From assembly GCA_902778165.1 (NCBI GenBank), contig CACYWQ010000001.1, positions 62,001-126,000 of the forward strand: a stretch of 64,000 nt of DNA, written 5' to 3'. The notes beneath the pieces were generated by a model. That model searched no databases and was not told the DNA's origin. It saw only the letters and a list, made by a program, of their open reading frames with translations. Source of the stretch: an uncultured Lachnospiraceae bacterium. GTDB taxonomy: Bacteria; Bacillota; Clostridia; Lachnospirales; Lachnospiraceae. Position numbers and translations under genes: made by a program. Shown piece by piece: positions 1 to 6,814 of this stretch (positions are counted from its first letter, which is position 1; every line of letters begins with the position of its first letter).

Positions 1-726
1 GGATTTGCCAAGGCTTTCGGAATACAGTTTACGGATAAGGACAATACTCTTAAGTATGTTCATCAGACTTCATGGGGTACGACTACAAGACTCATCGGCG
101 CAATGATCATGGTGCACGGTGACAATTCAGGACTTGTATTGCCTCCTAAGGTTGCACCTACTCAGGTCATGATCATTCCGATACAGCAGAAAAAGGAAGG
201 CGTCTTAGAGACTGCAGCTTCCTTACTTGATCGTCTTAAGAAGGCGGGTGTAAGAGTCAAGGTTGATGATTCGGATAAATCACCCGGATGGAAGTTCTCT
301 GAACAAGAGATGAGAGGAATTCCACTTCGAGTCGAGATTGGTCCTAAGGATATCGAAGCCGGTAAGTGCGTGCTTGGAAGACGTGATAACGGTGAGAAGA
401 TTGAGTGTAACTTAAATGAGCTTGAGAGTAAAGTGACAGAATTGCTTGCTGCTATCCAGAAGGATATGCTTGAAAGGGCAAGAGCTCACAGAGATGCACA
501 TACCTATACAGCTAAGACCATGGATGAGATGCAGAAGATCTTAGATACAACACCCGGATTTGTTAAGGCTATGTGGTGCGAAGATCAGGCATGTGAGGAT
601 AAGATTAAGGAAGTAATGTCTGCAACAAGCAGATGTATGCCTTTTGAACAGGAGAAGATTGCCGATACATGTGTCTGCTGCGGTCGCCCCGCAACCAAGA
701 TGGTCTACTGGGGAAGAGCGTACTAA
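1..726 (+). CDS. proS: Prolyl-tRNA synthetase, C-terminal part (5' end outside window)
   Basis: Charges tRNA-Pro with proline in the cytoplasm. The frame is open from base 1 with no start codon, so only about the last 241 residues are present. The visible part begins within the class II catalytic core ([10 protein letters not shown], then [13 protein letters not shown]). It continues through the anticodon-binding domain ([20 protein letters not shown]) and ends in a cysteine-bearing zinc-binding-like tail (CVCCGRPA) with a terminal tyrosine. This architecture matches the shorter archaeal/eukaryal-type ProRS found in many Clostridia rather than the E. coli type with an editing insertion. Assignment is from recognised motifs and the C-terminal layout. 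Confidence 0.95.
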   Translation, partial: GFAKAFGIQFTDKDNTLKYVHQTSWGTTTRLIGAMIMVHGDNSGLVLPPKVAPTQVMIIPIQQKKEGVLETAASLLDRLKKAGVRVKVDDSDKSPGWKFSEQEMRGIPLRVEIGPKDIEAGKCVLGRRDNGEKIECNLNELESKVTELLAAIQKDMLERARAHRDAHTYTAKTMDEMQKILDTTPGFVKAMWCEDQACEDKIKEVMSATSRCMPFEQEKIADTCVCCGRPATKMVYWGRAY

Positions 727-787
727 GAAGCGGCCGATTTTCATATAGGCAGCATTGGAATGGTTAACATAACACGGAGAACAATGT

Positions 788-1807
788 ATGACCACCATTA
801 AGGAGATAGCCAGACTCTCGGGAGTATCGAGAGGAACGGTTGACAGGGTACTTAATAACAGAGACGGTGTCAGTGAAGAGACGGCTGAGAGAGTAAGGAC
901 TATAGCCAAGCAACTTGGATATAAGCCCAATAAAGCCGGTGTGGCTTTGGCTGCTCAGAAGAACAAGTACTTGATCGGTATCATTGTCTTCAGTCGTAAG
1001 AATCCTTTCTTTGATAAGGTTATAGAAGGGTTTTTGGAGCGTGCTGAGGAGCTGGCATTCTTTGGATGTGAAGTAACGGTCAAGCGAGTGGCATATCATC
1101 CGGAAGCACAGATGTCTGCAATAGAGGCGTGTCTTGATGAGGGTGTGCATGGTATCATCATTACTCCTTATAACGATACGAAGGTCTGTGATAAGCTTAA
1201 TGAGATTATTGATAAGGGAATACCGGTCATTACCGTTAATTCCGATGCTGAGAATGTGCGTCGCATAGCATATGTAGGAAGTGACTATTACAATTCAGGT
1301 GCAGCGGCAGGTGCTCTGATGCAGCTTATGACACATGATAAGGTCAATATCGGAGTTATACTGGGTGATCGAAATATTCTGTGCCATTCCAAAAGAGAAG
1401 CGGGATTTATCGACAGGCTGTGTGAGGATGCAAGATTTGATATTGTAAGCGTTAAAGAGAATTATGATGACGATCTTAAGAGTTACGATATCGTAAGTGA
1501 AATGCTTAAGACACATCCTGAGATTAACGGACTGTATTTCACGGCAGCAGGAGTATACGGTGGTTGTAAGGCGATACAGGAATCGGGAATCGGACGTGAC
1601 ATTCGTGTCATAACGCACGATGATGTGCCGACCACTATAGATATGCTTGATAAAGGAATAATCACCGCGACCATCTGTCAGGATCCCATGTGGCAGGGCG
1701 CAAGATCGCTTGAGCTTATGTTTAATTATTTAAGCAGCCCTGAGGAGATGCAGATCAGAGGATATTATTACGCGGAGCTAAATATTAAGATAAGGGAGAC
1801 TAAATAA
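788..1807 (+). CDS. LacI-family transcriptional regulator with sugar-binding domain
   Basis: Predicted DNA-binding repressor that responds to a small ligand. The N-terminal helix-turn-helix (TIKEIARLSGVSRGTVDRVL, about residues 3-22) is the LacI type, followed by a periplasmic-binding-protein-like effector domain (IGIIVFSRKNPFFDKVIEG onward, about 62-330). At 339 aa it has the usual length. The start is preceded by GGAGAAC. Its stop codon directly abuts the ATG of ackA with no spacer, so the two are almost certainly co-transcribed. The GTVDRVLNNR variant recognition helix is typical of a LacI subgroup with sugar-phosphate or sugar effectors. The effector cannot be read from the sequence. Confidence 0.9.
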   Translation: MTTIKEIARLSGVSRGTVDRVLNNRDGVSEETAERVRTIAKQLGYKPNKAGVALAAQKNKYLIGIIVFSRKNPFFDKVIEGFLERAEELAFFGCEVTVKRVAYHPEAQMSAIEACLDEGVHGIIITPYNDTKVCDKLNEIIDKGIPVITVNSDAENVRRIAYVGSDYYNSGAAAGALMQLMTHDKVNIGVILGDRNILCHSKREAGFIDRLCEDARFDIVSVKENYDDDLKSYDIVSEMLKTHPEINGLYFTAAGVYGGCKAIQESGIGRDIRVITHDDVPTTIDMLDKGIITATICQDPMWQGARSLELMFNYLSSPEEMQIRGYYYAELNIKIRETK

Positions 1808-3004
1808 ATGAATGTATTAGTGATTAATTGCGGAAGCTCATCTCTTAAATACCAGCTTATAGAGACGGATTCAGAGAAAGTACTGGCCAAGGGCTTATGT
1901 GAGAGAATCGGAATAGACGGAAGCGCGATCACCCATACTCCTGACGGAGGAGATAAGGTAACCGAAGAGATTCCCATGAAGGATCATACGGATGCGGTTA
2001 AGCTTGTTATCGCTAAGCTTACGGATGCAAAGGTCGGTGTGATCAAGGACCTTAGTGAGGTGGATGCCGTAGGTCACAGAGTGGTACACGGCGGTGAGAA
2101 GTTTGCATCATCCGTTGTTATTAATGATGAAGTCATGAAGGCGATTGAAGAGTGTAACGATCTTGCACCCCTTCACAACCCGGCCAATATAATCGGTATC
2201 AATGCGTGTAAGGCAGTCATGCCCGGTGTGCCGATGGTAGCGGTATTTGATACGGCTTTCCATCAGACTATGCCCCGCAAGGCATATATGTACGGACTTC
2301 CTTATGAGTATTATGAGAAGTATAAGGTTCGTCGTTACGGTTTCCACGGTACAAGCCATGATTTCGTATCAGCAAGAGCAGCAGAGATACTCGGTAAAGA
2401 CAGGAAGGATCTTAAGATCATAGTATGCCACTTGGGTAACGGTGCTTCGATATCAGCTGTTAAGAACGGACAGTCAATTGATACTTCCATGGGTATGACA
2501 CCTCTTGAAGGTCTTATTATGGGTACACGTTCAGGAGATATTGATCCTGCAATCATAAGTTTTATCGCAGATAAGGAAGGCTTAACTGCAGATCAGGTAA
2601 TCAACATATGCAATAAGAAGTCAGGTGTATACGGATTATCGGATGGCGTATCAAGCGATTTCAGAGATCTGTCTAAGGCTACCGAAGAAGGCGACACTAA
2701 GGCAGAGGGCGCACTTGAGACCTATGCTTACAGAGTAGCCAAATACATCGGTTCTTATATAGTAGCAATGGGTGGCGTGGATGTGATTGCATTTACGGCA
2801 GGTGTCGGCGAGAATAACTGCGCTATGCGTAAGGCTATCTCAGAGTACCTTACATTCTTAGGTTGTTCTATAGATGATGAGAAGAATGCAATCCGTGGCG
2901 AGGAAGTTATTCTTTCTAAGCCTGGAGATAAGGTAACGATCATGGCAGTTCCCACCAACGAAGAACTTGCCATCGCCCGCGAGACCGTCCGCCTCACAAA
3001 ATAG
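1808..3004 (+). CDS. ackA: Acetate kinase
   Basis: Converts acetyl phosphate and ADP to acetate and ATP, the final energy-conserving step of acetate fermentation. At 398 aa it is full length. Family landmarks are the N-terminal [50 protein letters not shown] and [17 protein letters not shown], and the C-terminal FTAGVGEN with [12 protein letters not shown]. It directly follows a LacI-type regulator with no gap. The usual partner pta (phosphotransacetylase) is not adjacent, so it must be elsewhere or replaced. A hairpin terminator lies about 75 bases downstream. Confidence 0.98.
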   Translation: MNVLVINCGSSSLKYQLIETDSEKVLAKGLCERIGIDGSAITHTPDGGDKVTEEIPMKDHTDAVKLVIAKLTDAKVGVIKDLSEVDAVGHRVVHGGEKFASSVVINDEVMKAIEECNDLAPLHNPANIIGINACKAVMPGVPMVAVFDTAFHQTMPRKAYMYGLPYEYYEKYKVRRYGFHGTSHDFVSARAAEILGKDRKDLKIIVCHLGNGASISAVKNGQSIDTSMGMTPLEGLIMGTRSGDIDPAIISFIADKEGLTADQVINICNKKSGVYGLSDGVSSDFRDLSKATEEGDTKAEGALETYAYRVAKYIGSYIVAMGGVDVIAFTAGVGENNCAMRKAISEYLTFLGCSIDDEKNAIRGEEVILSKPGDKVTIMAVPTNEELAIARETVRLTK

Positions 3005-3032
3005 TTGCCGGATATCGGTTGACATAAAACCT

Positions 3033-3082
3033 GTAATAAGTTGTAGGATAAAACAAAAGTAGTAATGAGTTGTAATAACAAA
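3033..3082. repeat. Imperfect direct repeat, left copy
   Basis: Bases 3033-3059 match 4494-4520 at 25 of 27 positions. After a 10-base insertion here, 3069-3082 match 4520-4533 exactly. The copy lies between ackA and the terminator at 3080. A TTGACA at 3019-3024 and a TAGGAT inside the repeat (3044-3049) look promoter-like, but the 19-base spacing is long. The two copies flank the divergent XRE/secreted-protein pair. Confidence 0.6.
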
Positions 3083-3117
3083 AAGGAGATTCGTCCTAAC
3101 GGATGAATCTCCTTTTT
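3080..3117. terminator. Bidirectional intrinsic terminator after ackA and the XRE gene
   Basis: A 17-base stem (3080-3096 against 3101-3117, one G-T pair) with a TAAC loop. The stem ends in an A-run on one side and a T-run on the other, so it can terminate transcription from both ackA and the minus-strand XRE gene. Confidence 0.85.
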
Positions 3118-3141
3118 GCGAGTATATGAAAATACGTCAAT

Positions 3142-3360
3142 CTATTGTTTCCTTGGATATGCTTTCTTTGTATCGGTTAATCCGGCAAGATAATCCATAC
3201 TGGTATTAAGAGCGATTGCTATTTTTCTGCATTGCTCGTAAGTATAGTATCTTTTACCATTCTCTATCTTAGAGTAGTCGCTTTGATCTATACCGGTCAT
3301 AAGCTGCATCTGTACTTGTGTATAGCCTTTTTCTTTTCTTAATTCCTTAAGCCTGCTCAT
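3142..3360 (-). CDS. Small XRE-family (Cro/C1-type) regulator
   Basis: A 72-aa protein that is essentially one HTH_3 domain: LKELRKEKGYTQVQMQLMTG forms the first helices, IDQSDYSKIENGK the recognition helix and turn, and LNTSMDYLAGLTD the last helix. The start is supported by AAGGTGAT a few bases upstream on the minus strand. It is divergent from the secreted-protein gene at 3467 across 106 bases that carry a palindrome and spaced direct repeats, so it probably regulates itself and that gene. Specificity is unknown. Confidence 0.85.
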   Translation of the reverse strand: MSRLKELRKEKGYTQVQMQLMTGIDQSDYSKIENGKRYYTYEQCRKIAIALNTSMDYLAGLTDTKKAYPRKQ

Positions 3361-3384
3361 AGAATCACCTTATATAGGAATTAT

Positions 3385-3432
3385 GTCACAGTGACCTATT
3401 GACTTTAGGGTGAAACTGACCTATTCTATAAT
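3385..3432 (+). promoter_or_regulatory. Promoter with operator-like repeats for the secreted-protein gene
   Basis: TTGACT (3399-3404), 17 bases, TATTCT (3422-3427) forms a plausible sigma-A promoter. The 9-mer TGACCTATT occurs at 3392-3400 and 3417-3425, exactly 25 bases apart and overlapping both boxes. GTCACAGTGAC (3385-3395) is a perfect palindrome on the first repeat. The arrangement suits control by the divergent XRE protein. Confidence 0.5.
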
Positions 3433-3466
3433 GTGGAAATGAATTTCACCTATAAGGAGGGACAAA

Positions 3467-4387
3467 ATGAAAAGAATAAGAATTATTGCCACATTGCTGG
3501 CGATGGTAATGGTATTGGGAAGTAGTATGAGTGTATTTGCTACTACATCGGTGTTTAGTGATTCAACCACTAATGGAGATGCGCACACCACAATTACAGG
3601 TTGGTATGCAGATGTTAGTGGATATCACGTATACGAAAGTAACCATAGAGCAGATGTAGAGAACAATGCAGCTACCGCCGGATACTATTTGACTCGGAGT
3701 CAGAAAGATGGATTTACAGATGCTGCAATTGATGTTATTCATGCTCTTGAAGCCTTAAGTACCGATCAAACATTGAGTGCTAGTGGAAAATTGTCAGATT
3801 GTCGCACAATTGAGACTAGATATAACGATATTCTATCTGCAAGATTATATTCAGATGGATCTGGACTTGGTGGATCATCGACATCTTCCGCATCTTCATC
3901 ATCATCGACATCTTCATCAAAAACCAATAATGATGCAGAAGAAAATGATAAGAAAATAGATGAAGCATATAACAATGCGGTTAGTTCTGTTAAAAATGTA
4001 TCTTCACAGCTTGACGCAGGCTTAAAGAGCTTAAATACTGTACTTGCATCAGGAGATGCTGCGCAAAAGCAGGCAGCTATGCAGAATGGAGTTGTAATTG
4101 ATACGACATGGAAAAATGGTTTCTCTTTACAAAGCTTAAGTAAAAATGCATATAAAGATATTGAGAAGGCAACACTCGCAGGCATACCTGTTACAATTAA
4201 GTTTATACATGTATTTTCAGATAAAGAGTTAGCCCAGTTAGGATTAAAAGAAGCAAATAGAGCAGCGCTTTTATCTGTAAAAATACCGGCAGGCGCTAAG
4301 GTTACAGATTTATGTGACGATAAAGGTTGGTGTGGATTCATGAATCTTGCTGCGAAATATGGCTTTAAGATAGAGAGTACAAAATAG
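3467..4387 (+). CDS. Secreted protein of unknown function
   Basis: A 306-aa protein with a clear signal peptide (KRIRII, hydrophobic core, cleavage expected after SMSVFA, about residue 26). An N-terminal region (about 27-125) is followed by a serine/threonine-rich linker (about 133-155) encoded by a TCA/TCT-rich low-complexity stretch. A C-terminal region (about 160-306) is rich in Ala and Lys helices. I recognise no family. GGAGG precedes the ATG. Codon choice is visibly more A/T-rich than in neighbouring genes, and the gene lies between two direct-repeat copies, both hinting at acquisition. It may be a cell-envelope or secreted factor controlled by the divergent XRE gene. Confidence 0.75.
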   Translation: MKRIRIIATLLAMVMVLGSSMSVFATTSVFSDSTTNGDAHTTITGWYADVSGYHVYESNHRADVENNAATAGYYLTRSQKDGFTDAAIDVIHALEALSTDQTLSASGKLSDCRTIETRYNDILSARLYSDGSGLGGSSTSSASSSSSTSSSKTNNDAEENDKKIDEAYNNAVSSVKNVSSQLDAGLKSLNTVLASGDAAQKQAAMQNGVVIDTTWKNGFSLQSLSKNAYKDIEKATLAGIPVTIKFIHVFSDKELAQLGLKEANRAALLSVKIPAGAKVTDLCDDKGWCGFMNLAAKYGFKIESTK

Positions 4388-4430
4388 TCATAAAGAGCAA
4401 TAGTTCATTATGAGCTTATTTAAACAACGA

Positions 4431-4459
4431 GAGACAGCGAGTCAGTCGCTGTCTCTTTT
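4431..4459 (+). terminator. Intrinsic terminator of the secreted-protein gene
   Basis: A perfect 10-base stem GAGACAGCGA / TCGCTGTCTC with loop GTCAG, followed by TTTT. The same stem core recurs in the terminator at 10561 and, in degraded form, at 5278. Confidence 0.9.
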
Positions 4460-4493
4460 ACATTGGATTACCATTGCGGTATTGCATAAGGTA

Positions 4494-4533
4494 GTAATAA
4501 GTTGTAGGATAAAGCAGAAGTTGTAATAACAAA
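4494..4533. repeat. Imperfect direct repeat, right copy
   Basis: Second copy of the element at 3033-3082, lacking its internal 10 bases. It lies just upstream of the HAD phosphatase gene. TTGCAT (4482-4487), 17 bases, TAGGAT (4505-4510) gives a reasonable promoter reading here, so the repeat may carry the -10 region that drives the HAD gene. Confidence 0.6.
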
Positions 4534-4565
4534 GAATTGTTGCAGTTGTATGTAGGGTAAGAATA

Positions 4566-5225
4566 ATGAATAAGATTACCACCGTAATATTCGATATGGA
4601 CGGAACTGTGCTGAATACACTTGATGACCTTACGGCATCGGTTAATCATGTATTGGCGGAATATGGATTCGCCGGACATGATGCGTCTGAGTATCGGAAG
4701 TATTTCGGGAACGGGATAAGATATGCGCTTGGCTGTGCCGTTCCTAACGGGACGGATCAAAGAGTGATAGATGAGATGTTTCCGGTCTTTAAGGAGTATT
4801 ATGATGCGCATTGTCTTGACAGTACAAGACCGTATGACGGGATAATGAAGCTTATGAGAGATTTAAGAGGACAAGGCTATAAGCTGGCGATTGTTTCGAA
4901 TAAGATAGATTCGGCTGTCAAGGAATTGAATACAAGATTCTTCTCTGAATATGTCAGCGTAGCCATAGGAGAGCGGGTCGGTATAAATAGGAAGCCTGAA
5001 CCGGACACCGTGATACAGGCGCTTAAGGAACTTAACAGTACCAAGGATGAAGCGGTGTATGTCGGAGATTCCGAGGTCGATCTTAAGACTGCTGCAAATG
5101 CCGGTCTGCCATGTATATCGGTTCTGTGGGGTTTTCGTGACAAAGAGATGCTACAGGAACAGGGAGCGAAAATATTTGCCGATACTCCGGAGGATGTACT
5201 GGATATAATTAAGAAAACTGATTAG
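4566..5225 (+). CDS. HAD-family phosphatase (phosphoglycolate phosphatase / PpaX-like)
   Basis: A cytoplasmic haloacid-dehalogenase-type hydrolase of 219 aa. Motif I is FDMDGTVLNTLDDL (about residues 9-22, nucleophile D of DxDGT). An alpha-helical cap follows (about 16-85). Motif II is the SNK region (AIVSNKIDSAVKEL), and motif IV is VYVGDSEVDLKTAANAGLP (about 161-179). The layout matches the Gph/PpaX subgroup acting on phosphoglycolate or pyrophosphate, but substrate cannot be fixed from sequence. It is a single-gene unit between a terminator at 4431 and a weaker one at 5278. Confidence 0.88.
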   Translation: MNKITTVIFDMDGTVLNTLDDLTASVNHVLAEYGFAGHDASEYRKYFGNGIRYALGCAVPNGTDQRVIDEMFPVFKEYYDAHCLDSTRPYDGIMKLMRDLRGQGYKLAIVSNKIDSAVKELNTRFFSEYVSVAIGERVGINRKPEPDTVIQALKELNSTKDEAVYVGDSEVDLKTAANAGLPCISVLWGFRDKEMLQEQGAKIFADTPEDVLDIIKKTD

Positions 5226-5277
5226 ATGCTGTAGTCATCTGATTGTAATAGTTAGCCCTGAAACCTACAATAACTAC

Positions 5278-5311
5278 GAGAGGCAGTGATTCAGTCGCGG
5301 TCTCCTTTTTT
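5278..5311 (+). terminator. Degenerate terminator after the HAD gene
   Basis: GAGA (5278-5281) pairs with TCTC (5301-5304). The inner part pairs only with a GG bulge and a mismatch around TTCAG, followed by CTTTTTT. It looks like a decayed relative of the terminator at 4431. Confidence 0.5.
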
Positions 5312-5392
5312 ATATTAAGGATCAGATAATAGTCTCATATTGTAGCATAGCAGATTAATTGTCCATTCGGAGACAGTTGTTTAGAGAAAATA

Positions 5393-5439
5393 TACGTTGA
5401 CAACGTACAGAAAAAGGAAGTATACTTTAATAAAGTATA
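5393..5439 (+). promoter_or_regulatory. Promoter of the XRE/BRO pair with two perfect palindromes
   Basis: TTGACA (5397-5402), 18 bases, TATACT (5421-5426). TACGTT-GAC-AACGTA (5393-5407) is a perfect inverted repeat over the -35 box. TATACTTTA-A-TAAAGTATA (5421-5439) is a perfect inverted repeat that begins at the -10 box. Both are well placed as operators for autoregulation by the XRE protein encoded just downstream. Confidence 0.7.
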
Positions 5440-5458
5440 GGAAGCGTGGGATATAGTT

Positions 5459-5662
5459 ATGAATATTTCTGAAAGGATAAAAGAATTACGAAGGGAAACA
5501 GGATTATCACAGAGTAAGTTTTCCGCTAAATTTGGGATTCCAGTAAGAACTCTTCAACAGTGGGAGCAGGGGATTAGTGCGCCACCGGAATATATAATCA
5601 GAATGATGGCATACATTATGCGGCTTGAGAAAAGAAGGGAAGATAATGCAGATGACGAATGA
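5459..5662 (+). CDS. Small helix-turn-helix (XRE-like) regulator
   Basis: A 67-aa single-domain protein. RIKELRRETGLSQSKFSAKF and GIPVRTLQQWEQGISAPPEY form the helix-turn-helix with the TLQQWEQG recognition segment common in phage- and toxin-antitoxin-associated HTH proteins. Its end overlaps the BRO gene by 17 bases, so the two are translationally coupled. The promoter carries two perfect palindromes, consistent with autorepression. Confidence 0.85.
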   Translation: MNISERIKELRRETGLSQSKFSAKFGIPVRTLQQWEQGISAPPEYIIRMMAYIMRLEKRREDNADDE

Positions 5663-6527
5663 TAAGGTTCAATTATTTGAAGACCAGCCGATCAGGACAG
5701 CGTGGGTTGAGGATGAAGAAGAGTGGTATTTTTCGATAGTGGATGTGGTTGGTGTGCTGACAGAGCAGTTGGATTTTAATAAAGCAAGAAAATATTGGAA
5801 TAAACTGAAACAACGTCTAGATAATGAAGGAAGTCAGTTGGTGACAAATTGTCACCAACTGAAAATGAAATCACCCAAAGATAGGAAAAGATATAATACT
5901 GACGTTGCTAATACTGAGCAATTACTTCGATTGATTCAATCTGTACCATCAAAGAAGGCTGAACCTTTTAAGCTATGGCTGGCTCAGGTGGGCAGGGAAC
6001 GAATAGAGGAAGTCATCGATCCGGAGTTGACCATTGAGAGGGCTCTTGAAACCTATGCAAAGAAGGGATATTCACGAGAATGGATTAATCAGCGATTGCA
6101 AGCGATTCAGGTAAGAAAAGAGCTTACGGATGAATGGGATAAGCGAGGCGTCAAGAAAGGTGTAGAATACGCAATCCTAACAGATGAGATTTCGAAAGCC
6201 TGGTCCGGAATGACAACGCGACAATACAAGAATCTTAAAGGTTTGAAAAAAGAGAACCTTCGGGATAATATGTCCACTTTGGAACTTGTTCTTAATATGC
6301 TGGCTGAGGCTACTACAACAGAGATTTCAAAGCAGAAGAAACCGGAATCTTTTGAGGAAAACCGAATGGTTGCAATTGAAGGTGGGGAAGCTGCAGGAGA
6401 AGCAAGAAGGGCCGTAGAAAAGAGAACGGGAAAACCGGTAATAACAAGTAAAAATGCAGCACAATTGCAAGAGCTGATTACGGGGTTGATTGGAGCAGAT
6501 ATTGAAGAGGAAAATGGTTTAAACTGA
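5646..6527 (+). CDS. BRO-family protein (phage antirepressor / DinD-like)
   Basis: A 293-aa protein with an N-terminal BRO (Bro-N) domain: RTAWVEDEEEWYFSIVDVVG at about 15-34, then the core motif with EQLLRLIQSVPSKKAEPFKLWLA at about 98-120. A DinD-like helical region follows (WINQRLQAIQVRKELTDEW, YAILTDEISKAWSGMT). BRO-N domains bind DNA and are typical of prophage antirepressors. ATG at 5646 is chosen because AAGAAGGGA precedes it; the open frame begins earlier at 5625. The gene overlaps the preceding HTH gene. No other phage genes lie nearby, so this is an isolated module. A perfect 29-base palindrome (5834-5862) lies within the coding sequence at the LVTNCHQL codons. Confidence 0.85.
   Translation: MQMTNDKVQLFEDQPIRTAWVEDEEEWYFSIVDVVGVLTEQLDFNKARKYWNKLKQRLDNEGSQLVTNCHQLKMKSPKDRKRYNTDVANTEQLLRLIQSVPSKKAEPFKLWLAQVGRERIEEVIDPELTIERALETYAKKGYSREWINQRLQAIQVRKELTDEWDKRGVKKGVEYAILTDEISKAWSGMTTRQYKNLKGLKKENLRDNMSTLELVLNMLAEATTTEISKQKKPESFEENRMVAIEGGEAAGEARRAVEKRTGKPVITSKNAAQLQELITGLIGADIEEENGLN
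5834..5862. repeat. Perfect 29-base palindrome inside the BRO gene
   Basis: Fourteen-base arms are fully complementary around a single central A at 5848. The codons read SQLVTNCHQLK. A shorter relative with paired changes in both arms occurs downstream at 6575-6589. Confidence 0.85.
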
Positions 6528-6547
6528 CGGGATGCGGAATAAGTATT

Positions 6548-6673
6548 ATGATGCATTCATCTGACCGGCAGCTAGTTACAAATTGTAACCAACTGGAAAT
6601 GAGTTCATCTGACCAGCAAAGTAACCAAAAACGGCAGGGTAAAACTGTAACAATTCACGAAAATGTCCCATGA
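6548..6673 (+). pseudogene. 41-codon ORF echoing the BRO core motif
   Basis: ATG at 6548 (or 6551) to TGA at 6671-6673 encodes a 41-aa peptide. It includes RQLVTNCNQLEM, which matches SQLVTNCHQLKM of the upstream BRO protein, with synonymous codon differences at L and V. No strong ribosome-binding site is seen, and nothing else of a BRO protein is present. It is probably the remnant of a second BRO-like gene or of a partial duplication. A functional small peptide is possible but unsupported. Confidence 0.5.
6575..6589. repeat. 15-base palindrome related to the BRO-gene palindrome
   Basis: GTTACAAATTGTAAC is perfectly self-complementary around a central A. Relative to 5841-5855 it differs by G to T in the left arm and C to A in the right arm, a paired change that keeps the symmetry. 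Confidence 0.7.
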
Positions 6674-6715
6674 GTGCAAGTAATGATTGAATTAAATGCG
6701 CTTATGGGATATTAT
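6666..6715 (+). promoter_or_regulatory. Promoter and operator-like inverted repeat of the xylB operon
   Basis: TTGAAT (6687-6692), 17 bases, TATTAT (6710-6715). An 11-of-13 inverted repeat, TCCCATGAGTGCA (6666-6678) and TGCGCTTATGGGA (6697-6709), brackets the -35 box and reaches the -10 box, a plausible repressor site. Confidence 0.6.
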
Positions 6716-6723
6716 ATTTGTAA

Positions 6724-6749
6724 CGCTCCGTGCACGGGCACGGAAAGCG
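6724..6749 (+). promoter_or_regulatory. 5' UTR hairpin of the xylB transcript
   Basis: CCGTGC-ACGG-GCACGG extended by CGCT/AGCG with a two-A bulge. It lies a few bases after the predicted start of transcription and about 55 bases before the ribosome-binding site. There is no T-run, so it is more likely an mRNA-protecting leader hairpin than a terminator. Confidence 0.5.
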
Positions 6750-6814
6750 CCGAACCGGAACACAACCTGTAGATGGTAAGGCGGCACAGACTACAAAATG
6801 TATTGGAGGAAAGT

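Noticed and set aside
3890..3925. TCA/TCT-rich tandem repeat as a microsatellite or phase-variable tract
   Set aside because: It is an irregular low-complexity run encoding a Ser linker; the unit is a codon multiple, so length changes would not switch the frame.
5459..6527. A complete prophage or integrated element around the BRO gene
   Set aside because: No integrase, terminase, capsid or attachment repeats are visible nearby; flanking genes are ordinary metabolic genes.
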